From an uncultured SAR86 cluster bacterium (GTDB lineage: Bacteria > Pseudomonadota > Gammaproteobacteria > Magnimaribacterales > AG-339-G14): DNA of 64,000 nt. The position numbers and the translations under genes are program-made. The stretch covers positions 1 through 64,000 of the forward strand of contig CACJRI010000007.1 of the NCBI GenBank assembly GCA_902595715.1. Reading direction: 5' to 3'. Under the pieces are notes generated by a model. The model saw only the letters and a list, made by a program, of their open reading frames with translations. It made no database searches and was not told the DNA's origin. Positions 23,585-32,021 of this stretch are shown here, piece by piece (the stretch's first letter is position 1; each line of letters begins with the position of its first letter).

Positions 23585-24467
23585 TAACTTAATAGAATCT
23601 TTTTTAAATTTTCTTAAAGAAAATCGAAACTATTCAGAACACACTCTTAAGAGTTATAGGAATGACTTAAATAAATTCGGGGTCTTTCTTAATGAAAACA
23701 AAATTTCAACCATTGCCAAGGTTAACAATAATCTAGTAAGAAATTTTTTAGGTTTACATAGAAGAAAAGGACTCAGTCCGAAAAGTCTTGCGAGAATTTT
23801 ATCTTCCCTGAGGAGTTTTTTTAAATTTCTTAAATCCGAAGGAAAATTTACTAACGACCCAACAATTGGTATCAGCGCCCCCAAACAAGATGCTCTTTTG
23901 CCAAAAGCACTAGATACCGACATGATCGACAAACTTTTGAATTTTGAACCAAAAAACTGGATAGAACATAGAGATAAAGCGATGATGGAATTGATCTATT
24001 CTTCTGGATTACGACTTTCTGAACTTTGCTCTTTAAACTTAAAAGATCTTTTGTTGGAAGAGCAAATGTGCAGAGTTTTAGGAAAAGGCAACAAAGAAAG
24101 GCTTTGTCCTGTAGGCTCTAAAGCTATCGAGGCATTGAAGGAATGGTTTGCGCATAGAGCAACCATTGCCAATCAAGATGAAACTTCGGTTTTTGTAAAC
24201 AAAGAAGGAGGTCGACTGGGTCCAAGAACCGTTCAAATCCGACTTAAAAAAATCAGTCAAGACAGAGGCTTGCCTTATATCCACCCTCATATGTTGAGGC
24301 ATTCGTTCGCAACCCACATTTTAGAATCCAGTGGCGACCTTAGGGCTGTTCAAGAATTATTAGGACATGCTAATCTAAGTACTACTCAAATCTACACAAA
24401 ATTGGATTTCCAGCATTTGGCTAAGGTTTACGATAAAAGCCACCCTCATGCAAAAAATAAAAAATGA
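23568..24467 (+). CDS. xerC: Tyrosine recombinase XerC
   Basis: Resolves chromosome dimers at dif together with XerD. The 299-residue protein has the SAM-like N-domain (about 5-90) and all catalytic residues: R149 (SSGLRLSEL), K173, H241 and R244 (HMLRHSFATH), H267 (LLGHANLS) and the nucleophile Y276. The start is a TTG at 23568; no ATG lies nearby and the N-terminus aligns from there. The gene order shows it is the housekeeping XerC and not an integrase of a mobile element. The stop overlaps the next gene by 4 bases. Confidence 0.94.
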   Translation: MKTEISNLIESFLNFLKENRNYSEHTLKSYRNDLNKFGVFLNENKISTIAKVNNNLVRNFLGLHRRKGLSPKSLARILSSLRSFFKFLKSEGKFTNDPTIGISAPKQDALLPKALDTDMIDKLLNFEPKNWIEHRDKAMMELIYSSGLRLSELCSLNLKDLLLEEQMCRVLGKGNKERLCPVGSKAIEALKEWFAHRATIANQDETSVFVNKEGGRLGPRTVQIRLKKISQDRGLPYIHPHMLRHSFATHILESSGDLRAVQELLGHANLSTTQIYTKLDFQHLAKVYDKSHPHAKNKK

Positions 24468-25162
24468 AAATTAAAGCAGTAACTTTTGATCTTGATGACA
24501 CACTATGGCCGCTCCGTGAAGTCATCATTCACGCACACAAAGAATCGAACAACTGGATAATCGATAAATTTCCAAATATGTCTAAAGTTTTGTTCACAGA
24601 ACAAGAGCAAAAGATGTGGCAAAAGGTCATTGCAAAAGACGTTTCTATAAGACATCGCTTATCTGAGCTTCGCATGAAGGTCATCGAGACGTTATTGACA
24701 GAAAATGGTGTTTCCAGTGAGGAAGCAAAAGCAACATCAAAAGAAGCTTTCGATATTTTTTTAAAATTACGTCACGATATCACTTATTTCGAGGGTACCC
24801 TTGAGGTTCTCAAATCTTTGAAAGAAAAATACACTCTTGGTGTTTTAACCAACGGGAATGCTAGCATTGAAACCTTGAAAATCGATCACTTGTTTGATTT
24901 TTACTTAAACGCTGAAATGGTAAACGACAGTAAGCCAGGTGCAAAAATGTTTGAAGAAGCTTTGAAAATAACTCAATTAAACCCTGAAGAAGTATGTCAC
25001 GTGGGCGATCATCCAGATAATGATGTTGAAGCCGCTGTGAAACTAGGCATGAAAGCAATTTGGCTGAACCTACTAGATGCCGACTGGCCGGAAGAAAAGC
25101 AATTTCAGCCCAACGAAATAGTTTCTTGGTATGACTTAGAAAAGGGAATAGAGGACTTATAG
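24464..25162 (+). CDS. yigB: HAD-family phosphatase, YigB-like
   Basis: Haloacid-dehalogenase hydrolase of 232 residues. Motif I is FDLDDTLWP (nucleophile Asp9 and Asp11), motif II is LTNGN, and motif IV is HVGDHPDNDVEAA. A helical cap lies between. In E. coli YigB, encoded at the same position after xerC, dephosphorylates 5-amino-6-(5-phosphoribitylamino)uracil in riboflavin synthesis and FMN; I infer the same here from synteny and motifs. It ends 6 bases inside the convergent cytochrome gene. Confidence 0.85.
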   Translation: MKIKAVTFDLDDTLWPLREVIIHAHKESNNWIIDKFPNMSKVLFTEQEQKMWQKVIAKDVSIRHRLSELRMKVIETLLTENGVSSEEAKATSKEAFDIFLKLRHDITYFEGTLEVLKSLKEKYTLGVLTNGNASIETLKIDHLFDFYLNAEMVNDSKPGAKMFEEALKITQLNPEEVCHVGDHPDNDVEAAVKLGMKAIWLNLLDADWPEEKQFQPNEIVSWYDLEKGIEDL

Positions 25163-25600
25163 AGCGTCTAACATATACTGCACAGAAGCTTCCAATTCAG
25201 CGTCAGTACAATCCATACAGAGACCCATTGCAGGCATAGCATTTAAACCATTTTTAACATTCATGGTTAAAGTTGCCAGACCTTTGCTAGGTCGATCTCC
25301 CCAACTCGATGCGTCAGCGAATTTTGGTGCGCCAGCCATTCCAGCAGCATGACAGGTTGTGCAAGCAGCATCATAAACTGTTTTTCCGTCTCGACCGCTG
25401 GCATCAGCAACTTGCATTGGAGCAGCAAACATTGAGGTGGAAACTTTCCAACCTGGACCAGAAGTCTTCAAGCCGCAATCTGCAGAAGTACAAACGGAAC
25501 CAAGATGTTGAATTCTTTTTAAAATTGCATCTTCACGCATGTCTGCAGCGAAGAGAAAAGTCATTGTTGAAACAACAGCAATTAAGAAGATTTTTTTCAT
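25157..25600 (-). CDS. Monohaem cytochrome c, c5-like
   Basis: Periplasmic electron carrier of 147 residues with a signal peptide (first 19 or so residues). The haem motif is C80-TT-C83-H84, with a methionine ligand candidate in NAMPAMG (M122 or M125). A second cysteine pair, C128-x2-C131 just after the methionine, is the extra disulfide typical of cytochrome c5. Cysteines C37 and C42 before the haem domain add a possible further disulfide. It likely serves the terminal oxidase chain. The gene is convergent with yigB. Confidence 0.87.
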   Translation of the reverse strand: MKKIFLIAVVSTMTFLFAADMREDAILKRIQHLGSVCTSADCGLKTSGPGWKVSTSMFAAPMQVADASGRDGKTVYDAACTTCHAAGMAGAPKFADASSWGDRPSKGLATLTMNVKNGLNAMPAMGLCMDCTDAELEASVQYMLDAL

Positions 25601-25684
25601 GTCGCGATTATAGACCTCTAAGGAATTAAATCTATCTCTGGTAAGGAGAAAAGTTTAAGCTTATTTAAAAATATTTTAAGTATT

Positions 25685-25758
25685 GAGCCAGTAGTTCAGA
25701 GGATTAGAACGTTTGTTTCCGGAGCAAAAGGTCTCAGGTTCAAGTCCTGCTTCGCTCA
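25685..25758 (+). tRNA. tRNA-Arg (anticodon CCG)
   Basis: A 74-base cloverleaf can be folded by hand. The D-stem is GTTC/GAAC with the G18-G19 pair in its loop. The anticodon stem is TTTGT/GCAAA around a seven-base loop TTCCGGA, giving anticodon CCG. The T-loop is TTCAAGT. The acceptor stem GAGCCAG/TTCGCTC has one C-C mismatch and a G-T pair, and the T-stem has one end mismatch. CCA is not encoded. The 3' 19 bases overlap the opposite-strand end of hflX. The mismatches leave some chance of a weakened gene. Confidence 0.82.
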
Positions 25759-27062
25759 ACAACTTCTAGCGGTTGTTGGTTCTCATCATGCAAAATTTTC
25801 AATTGCGAGGAATTTAGGTAATCGGTAAGTAAATCATTTCCAATATTTAATTTCAGATGCCACTCATTATCCTTTATAACCTCATCGCGAACACATCCTT
25901 CTTCATAAAGCTTAGCTCTGGCAGCTGATGCTTGATGGGAAATTGATACCCAGCCTTTGAAAAGGCCATTACTGATTCTTTCTAATATTTTTTCTTTTAA
26001 AGGCTCAATACCAATATTCTTTTCTGCAGAAATAAAAAGTTCTTCCGGATGTTGAAACTCTAATTCTTGTTGTTTGTTTTTTGAAAGATAATCAATTTTG
26101 TTATTCACTAAAAGTTGAGGAATTTTATCAACGTTCAGATCTTTCAAAATTCTTGCAACTTCCTTTTGCTTGAGATCTTTTTCTGGATCATTGATGTCTA
26201 CCAAATGGATTAACAGATCTGCTGACCTAAGATCATCTAAAGTGGTTTTGAATGATTCAATCAACTCCGTTGGAATTTCAGAAATAAAGCCCACAGTGTC
26301 AGTAAATAAAATTGCCCTACTCCCTGGACTTAGATTCTTTCTGGTGACCGAATCTAAAGTTGCAAACAATTGATCTGCTTGGTATTCGTCTCCACCAGTT
26401 AAGGTATTAAATAATGTTGTTTTACCTGCATTTGTATAACCGACCAAAGCGACTATTTTATTTTTTCCCTTTTTTCTGGCGTAACGGTTTAAGGATTTTT
26501 GATTGTGACTTTTAGCCAGTTTCTTTTTAAGCGCCTTTATTCTATTACCAATCAATCTACGATCTGTTTCAAGCTGAGTTTCTCCAGGGCCTCTGAGACC
26601 AATTCCGCCTTTTTGTCTTTCCAGATGGCTCCAGCCTCTAACTAATCTAGTAGATAGATGTGACAATTGGGCAAGCTCAACTTGAAGTTTTCCAATATGA
26701 CTAAAAGCGCGTCTTGCAAAAATATCTAAAATCAAACCAGTTCTGTCTAATACTCTAGCCTTTAAATAGCGTTCGATATTTCTCTCTTGCGAAGGAGAAA
26801 GTGCGTGGTTGAATATCACTAGGCCTATTTTATTTTTATGAACGGCTTGCTTAATTTCTTCCAGCTTACCTTTTTGAATGAAATATCTAGGCGATGCTAG
26901 TTCCTGCTTGCCTTTAATTTCATCTAAAACATTGGCTCCGGCAGATCTAGCAAGGTCTCTAAACTCTTCAAAAGAGTTTTCAAAATTTAAGATTCGCCTT
27001 ACTTTCGTGGTTTCTACTTGAACCAATAGAGCTTTTTCAAGAAAACTATTTTCGTTGGGCAT
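25740..27062 (-). CDS. hflX: Ribosome-associated GTPase HflX
   Basis: GTPase that binds the large ribosomal subunit and splits stalled ribosomes. The 440-residue protein has the N-terminal HflX domain, with the glycine-rich GGIGLRGPGETQLETDRR linker, then a G domain with P-loop GYTNAGKTTLFN, G3 DTVGF and G4 NKID. Its last codons (ERSRT and stop) lie inside the oppositely oriented tRNA-Arg gene, so the C-terminal residues are dictated by tRNA sequence. It overlaps the stop of the next upstream gene by 1 base. Confidence 0.95.
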   Translation of the reverse strand: MPNENSFLEKALLVQVETTKVRRILNFENSFEEFRDLARSAGANVLDEIKGKQELASPRYFIQKGKLEEIKQAVHKNKIGLVIFNHALSPSQERNIERYLKARVLDRTGLILDIFARRAFSHIGKLQVELAQLSHLSTRLVRGWSHLERQKGGIGLRGPGETQLETDRRLIGNRIKALKKKLAKSHNQKSLNRYARKKGKNKIVALVGYTNAGKTTLFNTLTGGDEYQADQLFATLDSVTRKNLSPGSRAILFTDTVGFISEIPTELIESFKTTLDDLRSADLLIHLVDINDPEKDLKQKEVARILKDLNVDKIPQLLVNNKIDYLSKNKQQELEFQHPEELFISAEKNIGIEPLKEKILERISNGLFKGWVSISHQASAARAKLYEEGCVRDEVIKDNEWHLKLNIGNDLLTDYLNSSQLKILHDENQQPLEVVERSRT

Positions 27063-28114
27063 TAAGCTTGTTTGACCTCAAAAACCATATTTGTTCCAGT
27101 TCTTGCTGATTCTCTAACATGATTAAAACCTGCAGAATTTAAGACCTCTGTTAATCTTTTTGGTCCAGCTTGAGCCCCCAAACACAGACCTACATCTTGG
27201 GCTCTGGAGGTAGGAACACAAACTATTGTTGAAAATCCATAGGCTAGTCCGCCAAAAGTATTGAGGTTGTCTTCCAAATTATCTGCTGCAGCAGGTTCAA
27301 CCAACATAAAGGTTCCTTCATCAGAAAGTACATTTTTAATGTGATTGGCAACACCTACTGGATCACCCATGTCATGCAGAGCATCAAAAATACAAGCAAA
27401 ATCATAACCATTATCTGGAATATCTCTGGCATCTGACACATGAAACTCAATATTGGTTAATCCTAGTTCCTGTGCCCTAGCACTAGCTTCTTCAATAGAT
27501 GGGCCATGAAAATCGTATCCATGAATTGTTGAATTCGGATAAGTTTGAGCCATGATAATTGTCGTTGAGCCTAGTCCACAACCAATGTCGGCAACTTTAG
27601 CACCGGCTTTAAGCTGATCTTCAACTCCAGATAAAGATGGAATCCAATTGCTGACTAAATTACCAACATAGCCAGGTCTAAAAAATCTATCGGTACCACA
27701 AAAACAACAAAGATGATGTTCTCCCCATGGCCTACCTTTTCCTGATTGAAAAGTTTCTACGGCTTTTTCGTGCTCTGCGTATTGACCAACAATTGCTTGG
27801 AAGTAACCTTGCAAGCAAGTAGGTTCACCGTCTTTCGCAAAGACAGCTGCTTGCTCTGGCGAAAGAGAAAATTTATCCTCTGCGGGTTCGTAAGTTACAT
27901 AGCCATTGGCAGCATTAGAAGAGAGGAATTCTCTCAAGTAACGTTCATCGAGACCTGCTTTATCAGCAATTTCTTTTACAGTTGAAGGACCTAGTTCGTC
28001 CATTGTTGTATATACTTTCGATTGGTCGCCAATGTAAGCTAGTAATAACCCTACTGCGCCTGCTGCATCACCAATGACTTTTTGAGTTAATTGACTGAGT
28101 TTTTCCGCATCCAT
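27062..28114 (-). CDS. SAM-dependent methyltransferase with N-terminal winged helix
   Basis: A 350-residue protein. The N-terminal part (about 15-90) resembles the dimerisation/winged-helix region of O-methyltransferases (STVKEIADKAGLDERYLREFL). The C-terminal half is a class I methyltransferase with motif I VADIGCGLGSTTI and DFACIFDALHDMGDP. It resembles the Rv2258c-type group, whose substrates are unknown. I chose the ATG at 28114 because AGGAG lies 7 bases upstream; a start at 28138 would put the ribosome binding site inside the gene. It is followed directly by hflX. Substrate not predictable. Confidence 0.85.
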   Translation of the reverse strand: MDAEKLSQLTQKVIGDAAGAVGLLLAYIGDQSKVYTTMDELGPSTVKEIADKAGLDERYLREFLSSNAANGYVTYEPAEDKFSLSPEQAAVFAKDGEPTCLQGYFQAIVGQYAEHEKAVETFQSGKGRPWGEHHLCCFCGTDRFFRPGYVGNLVSNWIPSLSGVEDQLKAGAKVADIGCGLGSTTIIMAQTYPNSTIHGYDFHGPSIEEASARAQELGLTNIEFHVSDARDIPDNGYDFACIFDALHDMGDPVGVANHIKNVLSDEGTFMLVEPAAADNLEDNLNTFGGLAYGFSTIVCVPTSRAQDVGLCLGAQAGPKRLTEVLNSAGFNHVRESARTGTNMVFEVKQA

Positions 28115-28168
28115 GTTTTTCTCTCCTAAATAATTCAATTTAGTTTAATCCTCTAAACTGTTCCTGAA

Positions 28169-28184
28169 AAGACTAGGCAGTCTT
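28169..28184 (-). terminator. Weak hairpin terminator after the CoA-transferase gene
   Basis: AAGACT and AGTCTT form a perfect 6-bp stem around a 4-base loop. In the minus-strand transcript the stem is followed by a short T-run (TTTTC). It lies 14 bases after the CoA-transferase stop, so it could end the operon coming from dsbA-side genes before the methyltransferase. A second small inverted repeat, AGTTTA-N6-TAAACT (28142-28159), lies between it and the methyltransferase start. Confidence 0.45.
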
Positions 28185-28197
28185 AATCTTGGTCAAC

Positions 28198-29352
28198 TTA
28201 AATATCTTTATCTAACCAACTTTTGAAAACTTCAGAAGTGTGCTCACCGAGTTTTGGGGAGCGTCTAAATTCTTCATCGTGATTGGAAATTTTTACTGGG
28301 TTACCTGGCATCTTTACAGACGCGCCACTATCTTGAAGAACCTCAACGATCATGTTTCTTTTTAAAAGATCAGCGTCTTGGAAAGTTTCAGAAAGAGTAT
28401 TAATAGGTCCGCAAGGAACGCGGTGTTCTTGTAAAATTTTCAACCAATGTTCTGTGGTATTGGTAATAAAAACTTCCTGTACGGCCTTATCAATATTTTC
28501 TCTATTTTTCAATCGACCAATTCTTACTTTATTTTCTTTCGTATCCAATTGTCTTAAATCAAGCGCTTCAATGAGGCTGGGCCAAAAATCTTCAGCAACC
28601 ACTCCTATTTGAATAAAGCCATCCAAAGTTTTGTAAGAATTAAAAGGCACATGATTCATGTGTTGATTTCCAATCGGCTCAGGATTTTCGCCTGAGAGAA
28701 AATGCATGGTAGCCATGTAAGTTAATAAACTTACTTGAGTATCTAGCATGGAAATATCCACATGTTCACCGGAGTCGTTTTTTTCTCGAGACTGTATAGC
28801 ACTTAAAATACCAATCACCGCATAAAGTCCAGCTCCTAAGTCAGCTATAGGGATGCCGGATTTAACCGGATTTTCTTTATCTGTTCCTGTGATGGACATT
28901 GCTCCTGCGTAACCTTGAATGAGATTATCGTAGGCAGGACGATTTACTTCAGTATCGCCAAAACCACTAATTGAACAGGTAATTATTTTTGGATTAACTT
29001 TTTTCAAGCTTTGATGATCTATGCCCAAACGCTTCGTTACGCCTTGACTGAAATTATCCACAACAACATCTGCAACTGAGACCAACTCTTTGAAAAGTTT
29101 TGAGCCATCTTCAGATTTGAGATCCAATTCAACGCTTTTTTTATTTCTACCTAAAGTTAGATGATATGCGCCAATCCCATCCAAAGAATACTTTGGATCG
29201 TCCTTCAATAGATTTCTGGTAATGTCGCCTGTCTTTGGTTGCTCGATTTTTACAACTTCGGCACCCAAATCAGCCAGAATCATAGTCGTGTAAGGACCTG
29301 CCAACATGTGGGTTAAATCAAGAACTTTTATGCTTTTTAAAGATTGCTTCAA
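28198..29352 (-). CDS. CoA transferase, family III (CaiB/BaiF)
   Basis: Moves coenzyme A between carboxylic acids. The 384-residue protein has the family start VLDLTHMLAGPYTTMILADLGAEVVKIE, with the aspartate nucleophile region in ADVVVDNFSQGVTKRLGID, and GIPIADLGAGLYAVIGILSA. It sits in a tight operon directly downstream of a MaoC hydratase and a CitE-like lyase. That trio is the composition of the itaconate pathway of Pseudomonas aeruginosa (Ict, Ich, Ccl) and of mesaconate-type routes. I infer a dicarboxylate substrate such as itaconate, mesaconate or citramalate. Confidence 0.88.
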   Translation of the reverse strand: MKQSLKSIKVLDLTHMLAGPYTTMILADLGAEVVKIEQPKTGDITRNLLKDDPKYSLDGIGAYHLTLGRNKKSVELDLKSEDGSKLFKELVSVADVVVDNFSQGVTKRLGIDHQSLKKVNPKIITCSISGFGDTEVNRPAYDNLIQGYAGAMSITGTDKENPVKSGIPIADLGAGLYAVIGILSAIQSREKNDSGEHVDISMLDTQVSLLTYMATMHFLSGENPEPIGNQHMNHVPFNSYKTLDGFIQIGVVAEDFWPSLIEALDLRQLDTKENKVRIGRLKNRENIDKAVQEVFITNTTEHWLKILQEHRVPCGPINTLSETFQDADLLKRNMIVEVLQDSGASVKMPGNPVKISNHDEEFRRSPKLGEHTSEVFKSWLDKDI

Positions 29353-29353
29353 C

Positions 29354-29872
29354 TTAATAATCGATCTTATCGTCTACAGCATTTCCCTTGGTCGGAACTA
29401 AAGCCGAGCGTTTGAAGGAAGCTACAACATCCCCATTTTGATTCTTACCAATTGTTTTTACAGTAACGATGCCAGCATTTTTCCTTGATTCGGAAAGACG
29501 AGTTTCTAAAACTTCCGACTCTGCATATAGAGTGTCACCGACAAATAATGGATGTGGGAGCACAATGTCTGTCCAACCAAGATTGGCTATGGCTTTTTGA
29601 CTGATATCACTCACACTCATACCAACCATCACAGATACGGTGAAAGTACTATTTACTAAATTTTTCCCAAATTCTGTTGCCTTGCCATACTCTTTATCAA
29701 AATGCAGCGGATGAGTATTCATGGTTAGAAGCGTAAACCAAGTATTGTCCGACTCGGTAATGGTTCTACCAGGACGATGTTCGTATACGTGACCTACTTC
29801 GAATTCTTCAAAATAACGACCGAAGGATTCTCTAAACCTATTGTTTCCTAAATCTTTGCTGGACTTTGACAT
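29354..29872 (-). CDS. MaoC-family enoyl-CoA hydratase
   Basis: Hot-dog-fold hydratase of 172 residues. The motif GRTITESDNTWFTLLTMNTHPLHFD contains the catalytic Asp/His dyad region of (R)-specific hydratases. The chain ends with the family's VVASFKRSALVP strand. It is one base pair from the CoA transferase and one from the lyase gene, so the three are cotranscribed. In the itaconate model it would hydrate itaconyl-CoA or mesaconyl-CoA to citramalyl-CoA. The substrate is inferred from context only. Confidence 0.88.
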   Translation of the reverse strand: MSKSSKDLGNNRFRESFGRYFEEFEVGHVYEHRPGRTITESDNTWFTLLTMNTHPLHFDKEYGKATEFGKNLVNSTFTVSVMVGMSVSDISQKAIANLGWTDIVLPHPLFVGDTLYAESEVLETRLSESRKNAGIVTVKTIGKNQNGDVVASFKRSALVPTKGNAVDDKIDY

Positions 29873-29873
29873 G

Positions 29874-30701
29874 CTAGTCCTCCTCTTCTTTATCTCCTAA
29901 AGATAATTTTAAACGCATCGCTTCTGCAATCGGCTCATCAACCATTTTGCCATCAATTTTAACAGCTCCGCCATCCATCTTTTGGTATTCCTCAAGAACC
30001 TTTTTGGCTTCTTCTTTTTCTTCTTTGGTAGGTTCAAACGCATCATTAATGAAATCAATTTGTGAAGGATGAATTGCGGCTTTTCCAGTAAAACCAAGAT
30101 TCTTCACTTTTTCAGCCTCTTCTTTAAGCCCTTCTTCATTATCGATATAGAAAAATGGCGCATCAATGGTAAAAAGGTTGTACATAGCTGCAGCCAAAGC
30201 TACTTTATGACGAGCATACAAAAGCGGTTCCCATGCTAATTTAGAACCCATACCTGCAGAAAAGTCAGCAGCTCCAAAAAACAAGCCGATGACTCCTTTA
30301 AATGCTGCTATTTGCGTAACGGTATCAACTGCTCTAGGCGTCTCAATCAAAGGAACTAATTTGTTTTCAAATGCGATCATTGGCGCAAGCGTTGCTAAGA
30401 AATCAAAACTTTGCGTCTTCGGAAGAATGATGGCCTCAATTTGATCTTCAAAATCCGATAAAGCATCAATATCCTGTCTGCCATTTTCATTCATAGCGTC
30501 GTTGACTCTTACAAATAACGGTTTGGTAAATACATTCCCTTTTTTTAAAAGACCAATCAATTCTTCGCGTGCATCGATTTTTTTATCATCTGGACAACCA
30601 TCTTCAAGGTCGATGATTAAAGCACTAGCATTGCTATTGAGACCTCGGTCCAAACGATCGAGCGTATGACCTGGAATGAACAGGTTTGATTTGTATCTCA
30701 T
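29874..30701 (-). CDS. HpcH/HpaI-type CoA lyase (CitE-like, citramalyl/malyl-CoA lyase family)
   Basis: TIM-barrel lyase of 275 residues. Motifs are the N-terminal RSNLFIPG-like KSNLFIPGH, the metal and substrate region IIDLEDGCPDDKK, RVND, ILPKTQ, LVPLIETPRAV, and GFTGKAAIHPSQI, all diagnostic of the CitE/MCL family. As the third enzyme of the CoA-transferase, hydratase, lyase set, it would cleave a hydroxyacyl-CoA such as citramalyl-CoA into acetyl-CoA and pyruvate. It follows dsbA by 1 base, so the operon may extend from the cytochrome c4 gene. Confidence 0.87.
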   Translation of the reverse strand: MRYKSNLFIPGHTLDRLDRGLNSNASALIIDLEDGCPDDKKIDAREELIGLLKKGNVFTKPLFVRVNDAMNENGRQDIDALSDFEDQIEAIILPKTQSFDFLATLAPMIAFENKLVPLIETPRAVDTVTQIAAFKGVIGLFFGAADFSAGMGSKLAWEPLLYARHKVALAAAMYNLFTIDAPFFYIDNEEGLKEEAEKVKNLGFTGKAAIHPSQIDFINDAFEPTKEEKEEAKKVLEEYQKMDGGAVKIDGKMVDEPIAEAMRLKLSLGDKEEED

Positions 30702-30702
30702 G

Positions 30703-31326
30703 TTATTTCCTTTCTAAATTAATGAGGTAATCAACCACATCCAAAAGTTCGGAAGTCCCAACTTGTCGTGAGGCTGATACTTTGTATTTTCCATTGACGA
30801 TAAAAGCAGGTACTCCTCGGATTTCATATTTGAGTCCAAAAGTATCGGCTCTACGGATTTTGTTTTGCATAGCAAAAGAGTTAAATAAAGATTGGTACTG
30901 ATCTTCGGCAATCCCGAAGCTTGCAAAAAAAGGTTGTAACTCTCGATCGGAAGTCATCATGCGCTGATTAGCGTGAATCGAGATAAAAGTATTTGAAATG
31001 ATTTCAGGCTTTTTGAAAAATTCTGCAGCATAAAATAATTTGGCATGCGTTTTAGCCATTTCATTCCAAGTAATAGGTGAGCGCCAAAAATCTATATCTG
31101 CAGGAAGTTTCTTCTCCCAGCTATTGAGTTGATTTTCTAGGCTGTAACAGTGTCCACAGCCAAACCAGAAGAACTCAATTACTTCGATTTTTTTTGAATC
31201 TCTGGTAGCAATGGGTTCAGATAGAATCTGATAGTGTTTGCCTGGCTGATAATCTTCGGCAATCAATAGTGAACTGACTGAGAAAATGAAAACTAGTAAA
31301 AGTTTTTTAGTAAAGGCCTGAAACAT
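30703..31326 (-). CDS. dsbA: Thiol:disulfide interchange protein DsbA
   Basis: Periplasmic oxidase that introduces disulfides into exported proteins. The 207-residue protein has a signal peptide (first 23 residues), a thioredoxin-type active site FWFGCGHC, and the cis-proline loop RGVPAFIV. The dipeptide Gly-His between the cysteines differs from the Pro-His of E. coli but is seen in other DsbA proteins. It overlaps the cytochrome c4 gene by 20 bases. Its partner DsbB is encoded 4.2 kb away. Confidence 0.94.
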   Translation of the reverse strand: MFQAFTKKLLLVFIFSVSSLLIAEDYQPGKHYQILSEPIATRDSKKIEVIEFFWFGCGHCYSLENQLNSWEKKLPADIDFWRSPITWNEMAKTHAKLFYAAEFFKKPEIISNTFISIHANQRMMTSDRELQPFFASFGIAEDQYQSLFNSFAMQNKIRRADTFGLKYEIRGVPAFIVNGKYKVSASRQVGTSELLDVVDYLINLERK

Positions 31327-31948
31327 AATTGGCGACCGCCCTAATCTCTTCGATGGTAAGCCTTGAAGCTATTCCTTGCATGATTTTGCCATGTTCATCG
31401 ATAGCTCTCTCTCCGGTTTGATAAGCAATCAAACTTGTGACTACGTACTCTGCCTTTTGACCACCAAGCATTGGATATTGCGCTGACTCTAAGCCTTTGC
31501 CCGCAGGCCCATGACAACCAGTACAAGCCGGAACACCTGAAGCCAAGTTTCCAGCTCGATAAATTTGTTGACCTAATTCTAAGTTTGTCTCATCAGCTTG
31601 GCCGACTTTGGTTTTTTGGCTTGCATAAAAAGCTGCCATGTCTCTCAAATCATCGTCGGAATAATTATTCAAAAGGCCTTTCATAACCGCGATAACTCGC
31701 TCTTCATCTCTAATGTGCTCAAGTTGCTCAAAAAGATAGCTTTCTCTTTGGCCAGCTAGTGTTGGCCACTGGCCCACAACACTATTTCCATCAACGCCAT
31801 GACAAGCAACGCAAGTTCCGACAAGTTTAGAACCTTTTTCAGCATCCCCTCTTTTCATTGGTTTGGCTTCAGACATTTCTCCAGCAGCAGCTGCATAAAC
31901 GCTAAAGGAACTTACCAAAAACGAGAGAAGTAATAATTTTTTTATCAT
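31307..31948 (-). CDS. Dihaem cytochrome c4
   Basis: Periplasmic two-haem cytochrome that feeds electrons to terminal oxidases. The 213-residue protein has a signal peptide and two homologous halves, each with one haem site: C46-VA-C49-H50 and C142-TG-C145-H146. The segment AVMKGLLNNYSDDDLRDMAAFYASQ in the first half and its echo GIASRLTIEEIRAVANYVSGL in the second are typical of c4. The arrangement cytochrome c4-dsbA beside engB and polA is seen in pseudomonads and relatives. It is divergent from engB. Confidence 0.93.
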   Translation of the reverse strand: MIKKLLLLSFLVSSFSVYAAAAGEMSEAKPMKRGDAEKGSKLVGTCVACHGVDGNSVVGQWPTLAGQRESYLFEQLEHIRDEERVIAVMKGLLNNYSDDDLRDMAAFYASQKTKVGQADETNLELGQQIYRAGNLASGVPACTGCHGPAGKGLESAQYPMLGGQKAEYVVTSLIAYQTGERAIDEHGKIMQGIASRLTIEEIRAVANYVSGLY

Positions 31949-31974
31949 TTATTCTTTATTAGTGGGCTAAATGG

Positions 31975-32002
31975 TTGGCAATTATATACTATAGAATATT
32001 GT
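31975..32002 (+). promoter_or_regulatory. Candidate sigma-70 promoter for engB
   Basis: TTGGCA (31975-31980) and TATTGT (31997-32002) are separated by 16 bases and precede the engB ATG at 32022 by about 20 bases. The -35 matches five of six consensus positions and the -10 four of six. A TATACT further upstream (31985-31990) is a competing -10. Confidence 0.4.
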
Positions 32003-32021
32003 TTTTCCTGATTTTAGAAGA

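Noticed and set aside
23568-24467. Tyrosine recombinase as the integrase of a mobile element
   Set aside because: Gene order dapF-yigA-xerC-yigB and full-length XerC features show it is the chromosomal dimer-resolution enzyme; no att-like repeats were seen.
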